A stretch of 64,000 bases of DNA, from contig DATBKU010000153.1 of assembly GCA_036555725.1 (NCBI GenBank), positions 62,001-126,000 of the forward strand, given 5' to 3'. The notes under the pieces were generated by a model. That model did no database searches. It was not told where the DNA came from and was given only the letters and a program-made list of their open reading frames with translations. Both the position numbers and the translations under genes were made by a program. Each line of letters opens with the position of its first letter. The first letter of the stretch is position 1. Positions 10,286 to 23,122 of this stretch are shown in pieces. Source of the DNA: CALAED01 sp036555725. Lineage in GTDB: Bacteria; Actinomycetota; Actinomycetes; Streptosporangiales; Streptosporangiaceae.

Positions 10286-11610
10286 TGGCCGCCCCCGTTC
10301 GGCGTGTTGAAGGTCGGGGTGTTGAGGTGGGACTGGGATTCGCGCAGCGTGCTGAGGGCGCCGCCCGCGGTCCAGTACTTGCGCCCGGCGACGAGCAGCT
10401 CCTCGGCCGGGAACTTCGTGATGATCTCGCAACCGGTGGCCGTGACCACCACCTCCTCCTCGATCCGGGCGGCGGACCAGCCGTCGCCCGCCGGCCAGTA
10501 CGTCTCGAGCGCGAAGACCATGCCCTCCTCGAGCGTCTCCGGGTGGTCGAGCGAGACGAGCCGGCTGAAGATCGGCTTCTCCCAGATCGACAGCCCGACG
10601 CCGTGGCCGTACTGCAACGCGAACGCCGCCATCTCGTCGGGGAAGCCGAACTCCTCGGCGCGCGGCCAGACCGAGACGATGTCGGCGGTGGTCGCGCCCG
10701 GCTTCACCAGGGCGATCGCCTGGTCCATGTACTCGCGGCAGCGCCGGTACGCGTCGCGCATGGCCCGGGACGCGCTGCCCACCGCGAAACAGCGGTAGTA
10801 GCAGGTGCGGTAGCCCAGGTGGCTGTGCAGGATGTCGAAGAACGCGGGGTCGCCGGGCCGGATGATCCGGTCGCTGTAGACGTGCGGGTGCGGCGAGCAG
10901 CGCTCACCCGAGATCGCGTTGACGCCCTCGACGTACTCGCTGCCCAGGCCGTACAGCACCTTGCTGACCACGCCGACCGTCTCGTTCTCGCGCACGCCGG
11001 GGCGCAGGAAGTCGTACAGCTCCTCGTAGGCCGCGTCGACCATCGAGCACGCCTGGGTGAGCAGCGAGATCTCATCCGGCGTCTTGATACGGCGGCACTC
11101 GAGGAACAACTGCTGCCCGTCGACGACGTCGATGCCCTCGGCGCGCAGCGCCTGCAGCACCGGCATCTCGATGACGTCGACGCCCAGCGGCCCGTCGGCG
11201 ACGCCATGTGCGTGCATCTCGGCGGACACCTTGCGGGCCACGTCGGCGGCGATCCCGGCGTCGGGGTGGAAGGCCCCGCGCAGCGTCGAGATCCCGGCCC
11301 GGGCGCGCTGGGTGCCGTCGAGCCACGGGTTGTACAGCTGGTGGTGCTTGGCCGCCGAGCCGAAGTCCCAGACGATCGGCTCGCCGCCGCGGACCAGCAG
11401 CGCGAATCTGATCAGCTTGTCCATCGCCCACGTGCCGATGTGGGTCGCGGTCATATAGCGGATGTTCGAGAAGTCGAACGTCAGGACGGCGGCGAGGTCT
11501 GATCGGTCAAGCTCGGCCTTGAGCTTGCTCAGGCGCTCGCGGCGGAGCCGGTCGAGGTCGACCCGCTCCTCCCAATCGACGGCATTCGGTCCATAAGTGC
11601 GGATAGCCAT
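10282..11610 (-). CDS. M24-family (creatinase/Xaa-Pro peptidase-like) hydrolase
   Basis: Pita-bread-fold protein of the creatinase/aminopeptidase P group, 442 aa, with an N-terminal creatinase domain (1-160) and a C-terminal M24 domain. Of the five canonical metal ligands, the first Asp (FFDILHS), the His (YGHGVGLS) and the two late Glu (ALETY, IEEEVV) are present. The second Asp, normally in a D-x-T-R-T context, is replaced in YRTCYYRCF. That pattern is typical of non-peptidase members such as creatinase or ectoine hydrolase. ATG 11610 has AAGGAG at good spacing. First gene of the leftward operon. Confidence 0.82.
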   Translation of the reverse strand: MAIRTYGPNAVDWEERVDLDRLRRERLSKLKAELDRSDLAAVLTFDFSNIRYMTATHIGTWAMDKLIRFALLVRGGEPIVWDFGSAAKHHQLYNPWLDGTQRARAGISTLRGAFHPDAGIAADVARKVSAEMHAHGVADGPLGVDVIEMPVLQALRAEGIDVVDGQQLFLECRRIKTPDEISLLTQACSMVDAAYEELYDFLRPGVRENETVGVVSKVLYGLGSEYVEGVNAISGERCSPHPHVYSDRIIRPGDPAFFDILHSHLGYRTCYYRCFAVGSASRAMRDAYRRCREYMDQAIALVKPGATTADIVSVWPRAEEFGFPDEMAAFALQYGHGVGLSIWEKPIFSRLVSLDHPETLEEGMVFALETYWPAGDGWSAARIEEEVVVTATGCEIITKFPAEELLVAGRKYWTAGGALSTLRESQSHLNTPTFNTPNGGGQ

Positions 11611-11639
11611 AGCTGCCACTCCTTCTGGGGCCGTCATCG

Positions 11640-11669
11640 AGTTAAGTTTCTGACGTGTGTCCGCGTCAA
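11640..11669 (-). promoter_or_regulatory. candidate sigma-70-type promoter for the leftward catabolic operon
   Basis: On the minus strand TTGACG (11669-11664) and TTAACT (11645-11640) are separated by 18 bases, with the ATG of the M24 gene about 30 bases further on. Spacing and words fit a housekeeping promoter; position relative to the operon start supports it. Confidence 0.5.
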
Positions 11670-11763
11670 TACCCACTGAACACCAACGCGGGGCAATCTA
11701 GGGTGATCGTAATTTTGTGTAGCAACGTTTAACAAGGGTGGTGTTCAAGCAGGTGGACGGCGC

Positions 11764-12480
11764 TCAGGGCACGCCGGAGCCGGAGTCGTCGACGAACCAT
11801 ACGCCCACGGCCGGCTCGTCCTCGTCGTTGCGATAGCGGTGCGGCGTGGCCGATGAAAACGACACGGCGTCGCCCGGGCTCAGCTTGACCTCGTCGAACC
11901 CCAGGGTCAGCGTCAGCTGGCCGGACAGCAGGTAGCCGTACTCCACGCCGGAGTGCCGCATCAGCAGCCCGGTGCCGGACGAGGACCCACCGGGCGCGTA
12001 GGTCACGAGCAGGAAGTCGACCGGAGTGCCTGGCACCCGCCCGAGCCGCTCCCACGTCACCCCGGAGTCGAGCTCCAGCACCTCTCGGTCGGCGGCCCGG
12101 ACGACGGGGCCCACCCGGCGTTCGACGACGTCGGTGTGGCGGGCCCGGAACTGGTCGGCGACGGTGGGCCGCTGCGCCGGCTCGGGGCCGGCGTCGATGG
12201 ATTCGGCCGGTGCGGTGTCGTCCTCGGTCTCGAAGTCGTCGGCGTCGATGACGTCAACCGCTTCGGAGACCTCGTCGGTGTCGAAAACGTCCTCGACCGA
12301 GATGGCCAGCGCCTTGGTGATGGCGTACAACGTGCTCACCGAGGGCTGGCTCTTGCCGGTCTCGATCTGCGAGACCAGGCTCGGCGAGACCCCGACCGCG
12401 CGGGCGAGCCCACGTAGCGTGATGCCGCGCTCCAGTCTGACCTCTCGGATCCGCTGGCCGACCGGCGGGATGGAGGACAC
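11764..12480 (-). CDS. XRE-family regulator with C-terminal cupin domain
   Basis: Transcription regulator, 238 aa: an N-terminal helix-turn-helix of the XRE type (SLVSQIETGKSQPS), an acidic central linker rich in Asp/Glu, and a C-terminal cupin (effector-sensing) domain around HSGVEYGYLLSG. This architecture controls catabolic genes in response to a small ligand, so it probably regulates the operon that starts 154 bases downstream. I chose GTG 12480; an in-frame ATG exists at 12534, but it would place a 13-bp palindrome inside the coding region and add a poorly conserved tail. Confidence 0.85.
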   Translation of the reverse strand: MSSIPPVGQRIREVRLERGITLRGLARAVGVSPSLVSQIETGKSQPSVSTLYAITKALAISVEDVFDTDEVSEAVDVIDADDFETEDDTAPAESIDAGPEPAQRPTVADQFRARHTDVVERRVGPVVRAADREVLELDSGVTWERLGRVPGTPVDFLLVTYAPGGSSSGTGLLMRHSGVEYGYLLSGQLTLTLGFDEVKLSPGDAVSFSSATPHRYRNDEDEPAVGVWFVDDSGSGVP

Positions 12481-12487
12481 TCGCGCA

Positions 12488-12500
12488 TCGTACAGTACGA
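12488..12500. promoter_or_regulatory. palindrome TCGTACAGTACGA upstream of the XRE-cupin gene
   Basis: Six-base perfect arms around one central base, 7 bases before the GTG start. Its position fits an autoregulatory operator. I did not find the same word in the operon promoter near 11650. Confidence 0.4.
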
Positions 12501-12621
12501 GTGAACACGTGGCGGGAACGGGTCGCGTGGCCATTGACTGCCAACACGGGACGGCACAAGGTCACGGATGTAAGACTCGCAGTTACCACACGGGATACCC
12601 TCCTACCTCGCCCCTGGAGAC

Positions 12622-15246
12622 ATGACAGCGAACCTGGCTCTGCACAACCTCCCCGCCGAGCCCAATGACTTCATAGGCCGCGAACGTGACGTCGCCGAGC
12701 TGCGTCAGCTGCTCGACGCGACGCGGGCTGTCACGCTCTGCGGACCGGGGGGCATAGGCAAGACCCGGCTGGCACTGCGGGTCGCCGCGACCCTGACCGA
12801 CGGTTGCCCGGACGGCGTGTGGTTCGCCGGGCTCGGCGAGATCGCGCCGGAGCCGGCGCCGCCGGGGGGCAATGGTCACGTGGCCCGGGCGGATCCCGTC
12901 GTCCGGCGGGTCACGGCGGCGCTCGGCATCACCGACGAGCCGGGGCGGTCACTGGGCGAGACGCTGGCCGAGGCGCTGCGGGCCCGGAACATGCTGCTGG
13001 TCCTCGACAACTGCGAGCACCTGATCGACGCGTGCGCGCTGTTCTGCCAGACGCTGCTCGCCGGCTGTCCGCACGTGCGGATCCTGGCGACCAGCCGCGA
13101 GCCGCTGCGCGTCACGGGCGAGAACGTCTGGCGGGTGCCACCGCTGACCACCCCGGCGGCCGGGCCCGCGGCCGTCTCGATGTCGCCCGGCGCCGGGCTC
13201 AACGGCGTCGAGTCGCTGTTCCACAACGAGGCCGTACGACTGTTCGCCGCGCGCGCCGGAGCCGCCCGCCCGTCGTTCAGCCTGGCCGCCGATAACGCGG
13301 CCGCGGTCGCGGATCTGTGCCGCGCGCTGGAGGGGGTGCCGCTGGCCATCGAGCTGGCCGCCGCCCGCACCCGGGTGCTGTCGGTGGAAGAGATCACGAG
13401 CCGGCTGCGCGACCGGTTCCGGCTGCTGAGCGCCGGCGACCGGACGGCGCCAATGCGGCAGCGGACCCTGCGCGGCACCATCGACTGGAGCCACGAGCTG
13501 CTCGACGACGCCGAGAAGGTGCTGTTCCGGCGGCTGTCGGTGTTCGCCGGGCAGTGGACGCTGGACCAGGCCGAGCGGATCTGCGCAGATCCACCGGCCG
13601 ACCTCGAAGCCGGCCCCGGCGAGGCGCCCGCGGGAGTGACGGCCGATGACGTCCTCGACCTGCTTACCGCGCTGGTGGACAAGTCGCTGGTCGCGGTGGG
13701 CGCGGAGGTCGAGGGCGAGATGCGGTTCCGGATGCTGGAGAGCGTCCGGGCGTACGCGGCGCAACGCCTCGCCGACGCCGGGGAGGCCGAGGAGGTGCGC
13801 CGGCGGCACCGCGACGTCGTCCTCGAGGCCGCCGAGTACAACGCCGAGATCGCGCTGGCCGAGCGCCTGGCGCCGTGGTCGGTGCGGGTCGGGCTGTTCC
13901 GGCGCTACGACGCCGAGCTCGACAACGTAAGGGCGGCGCTGACCTGGTCGCTGGAGCGCGGCGACGTCGAAGCGGGGCTGCGGCTATGCACAGCATTGCG
14001 TACATACTGTCTGCCGCGCGGCTACTTCGCCGAGTGCGAGGACTGGACCGACCGGTTCCTCGCCCGCGGGCCGGAGGGCCTGCGGCCGGGCGTGTGGGGG
14101 GCGGCGCTGGTCGGCCGGGCGCAGGTCGCGATCGGGCGCCGTGACTTCGCCGGCGCCGCGCGGTGGGCCGCCGACGGCCTCGATCCGTGCCGTACCGCCG
14201 GCGACACCATCATGGTCGCGGCCGCGCTGGACCTGCTCGGCCAGGTGGCGATGCGCGCGGGCCGGTTCGACGAGGCGGCCGGGCATATCGAGGAGGCGAT
14301 CGGCGTCGCGCACGCCGGCGGCGACCGGTGGAACGAGGCGCACGCGCTGATCAGCCGGGGGACGCTGCTCGCCCTGCAGGGCAGATTGCGCGAGGCGCAG
14401 CAGGCCTTCGAGGCGGGGCTGGCGCTGATGCGCGAGGTCGAGCAGGGCTGGGGCGTCAGCCGTGCGCTGATCGGCTTGGGCCAGCTCGCCCAGGCGCGCG
14501 GCGACGGCATGGCGGCGCGCGCCTATTACGAAGAGGCGCTGGGGAACCTGCTCGACATCGACGCCGGTCCCGAGATCGCCCGCTGCCTCAGTGGCCTGGG
14601 CCGGATCGCCCTCGATCAGGACGATAAGGGCCGCGCCCGCCAGGCACTGGCCGAGAGCCTGACGCGCAGCCACACCGCCGGCGTACGGCTGGGCGTGGCG
14701 CGCAGCCTGGAGGCGTTCGCCGAGCTGGTCGCGATGGAGGAGGAGCCGCAGCGGGCGGTACGGCTGGCCGGTGCGGCGGCGGCGCTGCGCGACGCCATCG
14801 GCCAGGCGCCCATCACGGGCGTACGGCAGGAGCGGCTGCTGGCGCCGATCCGGCGCAGGCTCGGCGAGCAGGTGGTCGCGCAACTGTGGGGCGAGGGCCG
14901 CGACATGACGCCGGAGGCGGCCGTGGCCTTGGCCCTGGCGCCGCCCCGGACGGCAACGGTGCCGCAGCAACGGCCCGCCGCCGACGACCAGCCGGCGCCG
15001 CCGCTCGCGACCGCGCTTCCAGTGACCTCGGTTCCGGTGACCCCGCCGAGCACGGTGACGCCGCGGGAGTGGGAGATCGCGGAGCTGATCGCCCGCGGGC
15101 TGAGCAACAAGGGCATCGCCGACGAACTGGTCATCAGCCCGGCCACGGTCGCCCGCCACGTGACCAACATCCTCACCAAGCTGGGCTTCGCCTCCCGCGC
15201 CCAGATCGCGGCCTGGGCCGTACGGGAGCGCGGCGAAACTACATAG
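12622..15246 (+). CDS. LuxR-type regulator with NB-ARC-like ATPase and TPR region
   Basis: Large signal-transduction regulator, 874 aa. An AAA/NB-ARC-type nucleotide-binding domain starts with the P-loop GPGGIGKT (41-48) and a Walker B-like LLVLDNCEH. A winged-helix region and TPR-like helical repeats (about 400-720) follow. A GerE/LuxR DNA-binding domain closes the protein (about 808-870, VTPREWEIAELIARGLSNKG and ISPATVARHV). Such proteins are ATP-dependent transcription switches. Divergent from the XRE-cupin gene; ATG preceded by GGAG. Downstream target genes cannot be read from sequence, though the following signalling block is a natural candidate. Confidence 0.88.
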   Translation: MTANLALHNLPAEPNDFIGRERDVAELRQLLDATRAVTLCGPGGIGKTRLALRVAATLTDGCPDGVWFAGLGEIAPEPAPPGGNGHVARADPVVRRVTAALGITDEPGRSLGETLAEALRARNMLLVLDNCEHLIDACALFCQTLLAGCPHVRILATSREPLRVTGENVWRVPPLTTPAAGPAAVSMSPGAGLNGVESLFHNEAVRLFAARAGAARPSFSLAADNAAAVADLCRALEGVPLAIELAAARTRVLSVEEITSRLRDRFRLLSAGDRTAPMRQRTLRGTIDWSHELLDDAEKVLFRRLSVFAGQWTLDQAERICADPPADLEAGPGEAPAGVTADDVLDLLTALVDKSLVAVGAEVEGEMRFRMLESVRAYAAQRLADAGEAEEVRRRHRDVVLEAAEYNAEIALAERLAPWSVRVGLFRRYDAELDNVRAALTWSLERGDVEAGLRLCTALRTYCLPRGYFAECEDWTDRFLARGPEGLRPGVWGAALVGRAQVAIGRRDFAGAARWAADGLDPCRTAGDTIMVAAALDLLGQVAMRAGRFDEAAGHIEEAIGVAHAGGDRWNEAHALISRGTLLALQGRLREAQQAFEAGLALMREVEQGWGVSRALIGLGQLAQARGDGMAARAYYEEALGNLLDIDAGPEIARCLSGLGRIALDQDDKGRARQALAESLTRSHTAGVRLGVARSLEAFAELVAMEEEPQRAVRLAGAAAALRDAIGQAPITGVRQERLLAPIRRRLGEQVVAQLWGEGRDMTPEAAVALALAPPRTATVPQQRPAADDQPAPPLATALPVTSVPVTPPSTVTPREWEIAELIARGLSNKGIADELVISPATVARHVTNILTKLGFASRAQIAAWAVRERGETT

Positions 15247-15358
15247 TCCCCCGCGATGTGTACATCATCCGGCTAAGCCGGCGGAGGCTCCCGATTACGA
15301 CCTGATCTGCACAGGTCGGTGCATGTGCGACGGCGCCCGGCTGCCTACCGTTCGAGGC

Positions 15359-16939
15359 ATGATCCAGCCGCGTCAGGGTGACACCGCACCGGTGCCCGAG
15401 AGGACCGTCACGCAGACGGTGCTCGGCACCCGGCCGCGCGGTGACCGTCCGGCGCTGGTCGACGCCACGTCGGGTCGTACCACGTCGTACGCGGACATGA
15501 CCTCCGCCATCTGGTCGGCCGCGGCCGGCCTGCGGGGCAACGGGATCGGCCGGGGTGACGTCATCGGGGTGCAGCTGCCGGACGTACCGGAGCTCGCGAT
15601 CGCGCTGCAGGCGGTGATGGCCGCCGGGGCCGTACCGGTTCCGATCCGGCCGACCACCCCGGCCGACGTCATGACAGACCAGCTGATCGAATCCGGCGCC
15701 CGGATGCTGATCACCTGGCCGGTGCTGCTCGACATCGCGCTGGACGCGGTGAAGGGCACCCCGGTGGAACGCGTCATGTGCTTCGGTCAGGAACCTGACG
15801 TGGAGCCGTTCTCGGCCCTGCTGACCGGGGACGGACGGCCGGTGGAGGTCGAGCTCGATCCGCGCACGGACCTGGCGCTGCTGCCCTACAGCCGCGGGAC
15901 CACGGGGCCGTCCCGCGGCATACGGCTCACCCATCGCAATCTCGTGGCGAGCGTCACGCAGTTCGCCGGCGCGGGGTTGATCAGCGAGGCCGACACGCTG
16001 CTGTCGGCGGTGCCGCTGACCGACGTGATCGGGCTGACGACCGTGCTGCTGCCGGGGTTGCAGGCGGGCGCGATGATCGTGACCAGGTCCGGCACCGGAC
16101 GGCTCGACCTGCTGCGGACCCTGCAGGACCGGGCGGTGACCGTCGTCGTGCTCCCGCCGGACATGGTCGAGGTCCTCGCGTACGACCGGTCGGTGGAGCG
16201 CTACAACCTCCGGCAGCTGCGCTCGATCATCTCCACCGGCGGACCGCTGCGTCCCGAGGTCGCCCGGGCCTGTGCCACCCGGCTGCGCTGCACGGTGCGG
16301 CAGGCGTACGGCCTGGCGGAGGCGGCCGGGGTCACACACGTCAACCTGCGGGCGGCCGAGGAGGGGACGCTCGACTCTGTCGGGCGCGGCCTCCCGTGGG
16401 TTGACTGGCGGATCGTCGATCCGGCCGGCGGCGCCGGTCGTATCCCGCCCCCCGGCCCTTCGGGCCCGCCCCCCGCGCAGCCGTCGTACCAGCAGGGGGA
16501 ACTGCTGGTCCGCGGGCCCATGGTCACGCGGGCGTACGCGGACGCGGAGCCGCTGCCGGAGTGGGTGCCGACGGGCGACGCCGCCTTCGCCGACGACCAC
16601 GGGCGGCTCTACATCATGGGCCGGATGGCCGGCCCGGGGCCGGAGCCGCCCGACGAGCCCGAGGCGATGCTGGAGACCCATCCGGCGGTCCAGGACGCCG
16701 CCGTAGTGCCGATCCCCCACGCCGACCTCGGCCTGGCGCCGCACGCGTTCGCCGTACTGCGGGAGCCGGTCTCCGCGGCCGACCTGCTCGCGTACGTGAA
16801 CAGTCACCTGCCGCCGTACCAGCAGGTACAGGCGGTCCACGTGGTGCCGGTCATCCCGCGCACCCCCAGCGGCCGCATCCTGCGCCGCGCCCTCATCGAC
16901 CGGGCTGGGCTCGCCGACGGACCGGAGGCCACCGAATGA
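15359..16939 (+). CDS. degenerate AMP-binding (acyl-CoA ligase-like) protein
   Basis: Adenylate-forming enzyme homologue (4-coumarate-CoA-ligase type), 526 aa, with impaired motifs. The phosphate-binding A3 loop reads YSRGTTGPSRG (from residue 177). A5 reads YGLAEA, losing the usual Thr. The A8 hinge after MGR is replaced by a Pro/Glu-rich stretch. The A10 catalytic lysine is Arg506 (PSGRILRR). A proline-rich insert lies before A7, whose TGD is retained. Acyl-adenylate formation would be weakened or lost, so a sensory or scaffolding role is possible. An upstream in-frame ATG lies at 15323. Its stop overlaps the next gene's ATG (ATGA). Confidence 0.75.
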   Translation: MIQPRQGDTAPVPERTVTQTVLGTRPRGDRPALVDATSGRTTSYADMTSAIWSAAAGLRGNGIGRGDVIGVQLPDVPELAIALQAVMAAGAVPVPIRPTTPADVMTDQLIESGARMLITWPVLLDIALDAVKGTPVERVMCFGQEPDVEPFSALLTGDGRPVEVELDPRTDLALLPYSRGTTGPSRGIRLTHRNLVASVTQFAGAGLISEADTLLSAVPLTDVIGLTTVLLPGLQAGAMIVTRSGTGRLDLLRTLQDRAVTVVVLPPDMVEVLAYDRSVERYNLRQLRSIISTGGPLRPEVARACATRLRCTVRQAYGLAEAAGVTHVNLRAAEEGTLDSVGRGLPWVDWRIVDPAGGAGRIPPPGPSGPPPAQPSYQQGELLVRGPMVTRAYADAEPLPEWVPTGDAAFADDHGRLYIMGRMAGPGPEPPDEPEAMLETHPAVQDAAVVPIPHADLGLAPHAFAVLREPVSAADLLAYVNSHLPPYQQVQAVHVVPVIPRTPSGRILRRALIDRAGLADGPEATE

Positions 16940-18021
16940 ATCCGGCTGCTTCTACACATCCGCCTACACATTTCTTCGGATGTGGTGGCGTCGTCACCGA
17001 ACGTACCGTCACTCTCATGGAGCACGGGAGCCGCCACGTGACGAGCGGGCAGACCACCACGCGCACCGAGCGGGCGGACCGGACGGACATCGCCGGGCCG
17101 GCCTTCAGCGGGCCGACCCTGACGACGGCCGTGCTCGACGCCATCGCCGAACACACCGCGGGCCGCGCGGACCATACGGACCGCCCGGCCGTGATCGACA
17201 CCACGGACGGCCGGTCGCTGACCTACGCCGAGATCACGTCGGTGGTGCCGACGGCGGGTGCCGGGCTGGCCAGGCGCGGCGTACGGACCGGCGACATCGC
17301 CGCCGTCCTCGTCCCCTGCGCGCGCGAGTTCACCCTCGCCGTCCACGCGCTCGCGGCCGCGGGAGCCGTACCGGCGCCGCTGCCGCCCGAGGCGACCGCA
17401 GATGAGCTCGCCGACCTGCTCACTGGGTGCGGGGCCCGGCTGCTCGTCACCGCGCCCCCGCTCGGGGAGGTCGCGCTCGCCGCCGCCGACAGCTCGTACG
17501 TGCGGCAGGTCTTCGCGTTCGGCGACGTTCCGGGGGCGACACCGTTCGGCGAACTGCTCCGGGGCGGCGGGCCGCAGCCGCACATCGACCCGCTGCACGA
17601 CCATGCCTTGATCCAGCCCACGACCGATCCGCCGGAGCGGCTCACCCACGCCGACCGGCTGGCGGACATGTACCGGCTCGCGGCGGCGGTCACGATCGAC
17701 GCCGACGACGTGGTGGTCGCGGCGGCCGCCGGCTGCCCGGAGGCGACGTGGGCCGGGCTGATCGACGTCGCGCTGGTGCGCGGCGCCACCTTCGCGGCGG
17801 TGACCCGTCCCGGCGCGGCACCGCTGCTGCGGGCGATCGAGACGTACGGCGCAACGCTCGTCATCGTGTCGCCCGCGACGCTGCAGACTCTCGCCTTCGA
17901 CGGGGCCTTCGCGCCGATCACGGCGGGGCCGCTCCGCCTGCTGACCACCGGTCCGGCGCCGCTCGAGGCCGTCCGGGCGTGTCGCCGGCGCTACGAATGG
18001 AGCATCGACACGCTGGCATAG
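16936..18021 (+). CDS. truncated, degenerate AMP-binding protein
   Basis: A 361-aa second ligase-like protein. It aligns with the N-terminal domain of its upstream neighbour, but the A3 loop is replaced by QPTTDPPERLTHADRL and the chain stops just before the A5 (YGxTE) position, so the rest of the active site and the C-terminal lid are missing. The reading frame is intact, with GGAGG seven bases before ATG 16936 and coupling to the preceding stop, so it looks like a maintained gene and not an obvious frameshift remnant. Probably catalytically dead. Alternative start ATG 17017. The histidine-kinase gene begins 86 bases downstream. Confidence 0.65.
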   Translation: MNPAASTHPPTHFFGCGGVVTERTVTLMEHGSRHVTSGQTTTRTERADRTDIAGPAFSGPTLTTAVLDAIAEHTAGRADHTDRPAVIDTTDGRSLTYAEITSVVPTAGAGLARRGVRTGDIAAVLVPCAREFTLAVHALAAAGAVPAPLPPEATADELADLLTGCGARLLVTAPPLGEVALAAADSSYVRQVFAFGDVPGATPFGELLRGGGPQPHIDPLHDHALIQPTTDPPERLTHADRLADMYRLAAAVTIDADDVVVAAAAGCPEATWAGLIDVALVRGATFAAVTRPGAAPLLRAIETYGATLVIVSPATLQTLAFDGAFAPITAGPLRLLTTGPAPLEAVRACRRRYEWSIDTLA

Positions 18022-18107
18022 CGGGTCCTGCATTCTCGCGCCGCCGCCGATGCCATGGTGACACACTGAACGCGACCCGACACATCGAGTGATCAAGGGC
18101 GATTTCG

Positions 18108-22492
<4,385 letters not shown>

Positions 22493-22496
<4 letters not shown>

Positions 22497-23122
22497 GCGG
22501 AACTCCGAGCGACGGCGAAACACGGATCCTCCTGGTCGACGACCTGGAGGAGAACCTCGTGGCGCTGGCCGCCATTCTGAAGTCGCTGCCGGCGAGCGTG
22601 GTGTGCGCGCGGTCCGGCGAGGACGCCCTGCGCGCCCTCATGGTGAACGACTTCGCCGTCATCCTGCTCGACGTCGTCATGCCGGAGATGGACGGGTTCG
22701 AGACCGCGTACCACATCAAGCGGAAGGACCGTACGAAGGACATCCCGATCATCTTCCTGACCGCGGCCAGCGCCGAACCCGACCTGGCCTTCCGCGGCTA
22801 CTCGGTCGGCGCGGTCGACTACCTCGTGAAGCCGTTCGACCCTTGGGTACTGCGGTCCAAGGTCGCGCTGCTGCTCGAGCTGCACGAGCTGCGGCGGCAG
22901 GCCAAGGCCCAGGCCGCGCTGCCGCCCGGCATGACCGACGCGGTCCAGGGCGCCCGTCTGCTCGGCGACCTCGGCCGGCGGCTCAGCGCGGTCGAAGACG
23001 AGCTGACCCGGCTGGTCGACGAGGCCGAGGACGGCGCCGCCAAGGAGCGCCTGCTCCGCCTGGAGCGCCCGCTGGCCGCCGTACGGACCGCCTACCGCGC
23101 CCTCTTCCAGCCGCGCGCCTAG
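22493..23122 (+). CDS. response regulator with receiver domain and C-terminal helical tail
   Basis: 209 aa. A CheY-like receiver spans about 10-130, with acidic residues in LLVDDLEE, phospho-acceptor Asp60 (LLDVVMPE) and the conserved lysine in VKPFDP. The remaining ~75 residues form a charged, mostly helical tail without a recognisable DNA-binding or enzymatic domain. It probably relays phosphate from the overlapping hybrid kinase to a protein partner. Its TAG stop shares the palindrome CTAG with the stop of the opposing cyclase-like gene. Confidence 0.88.
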
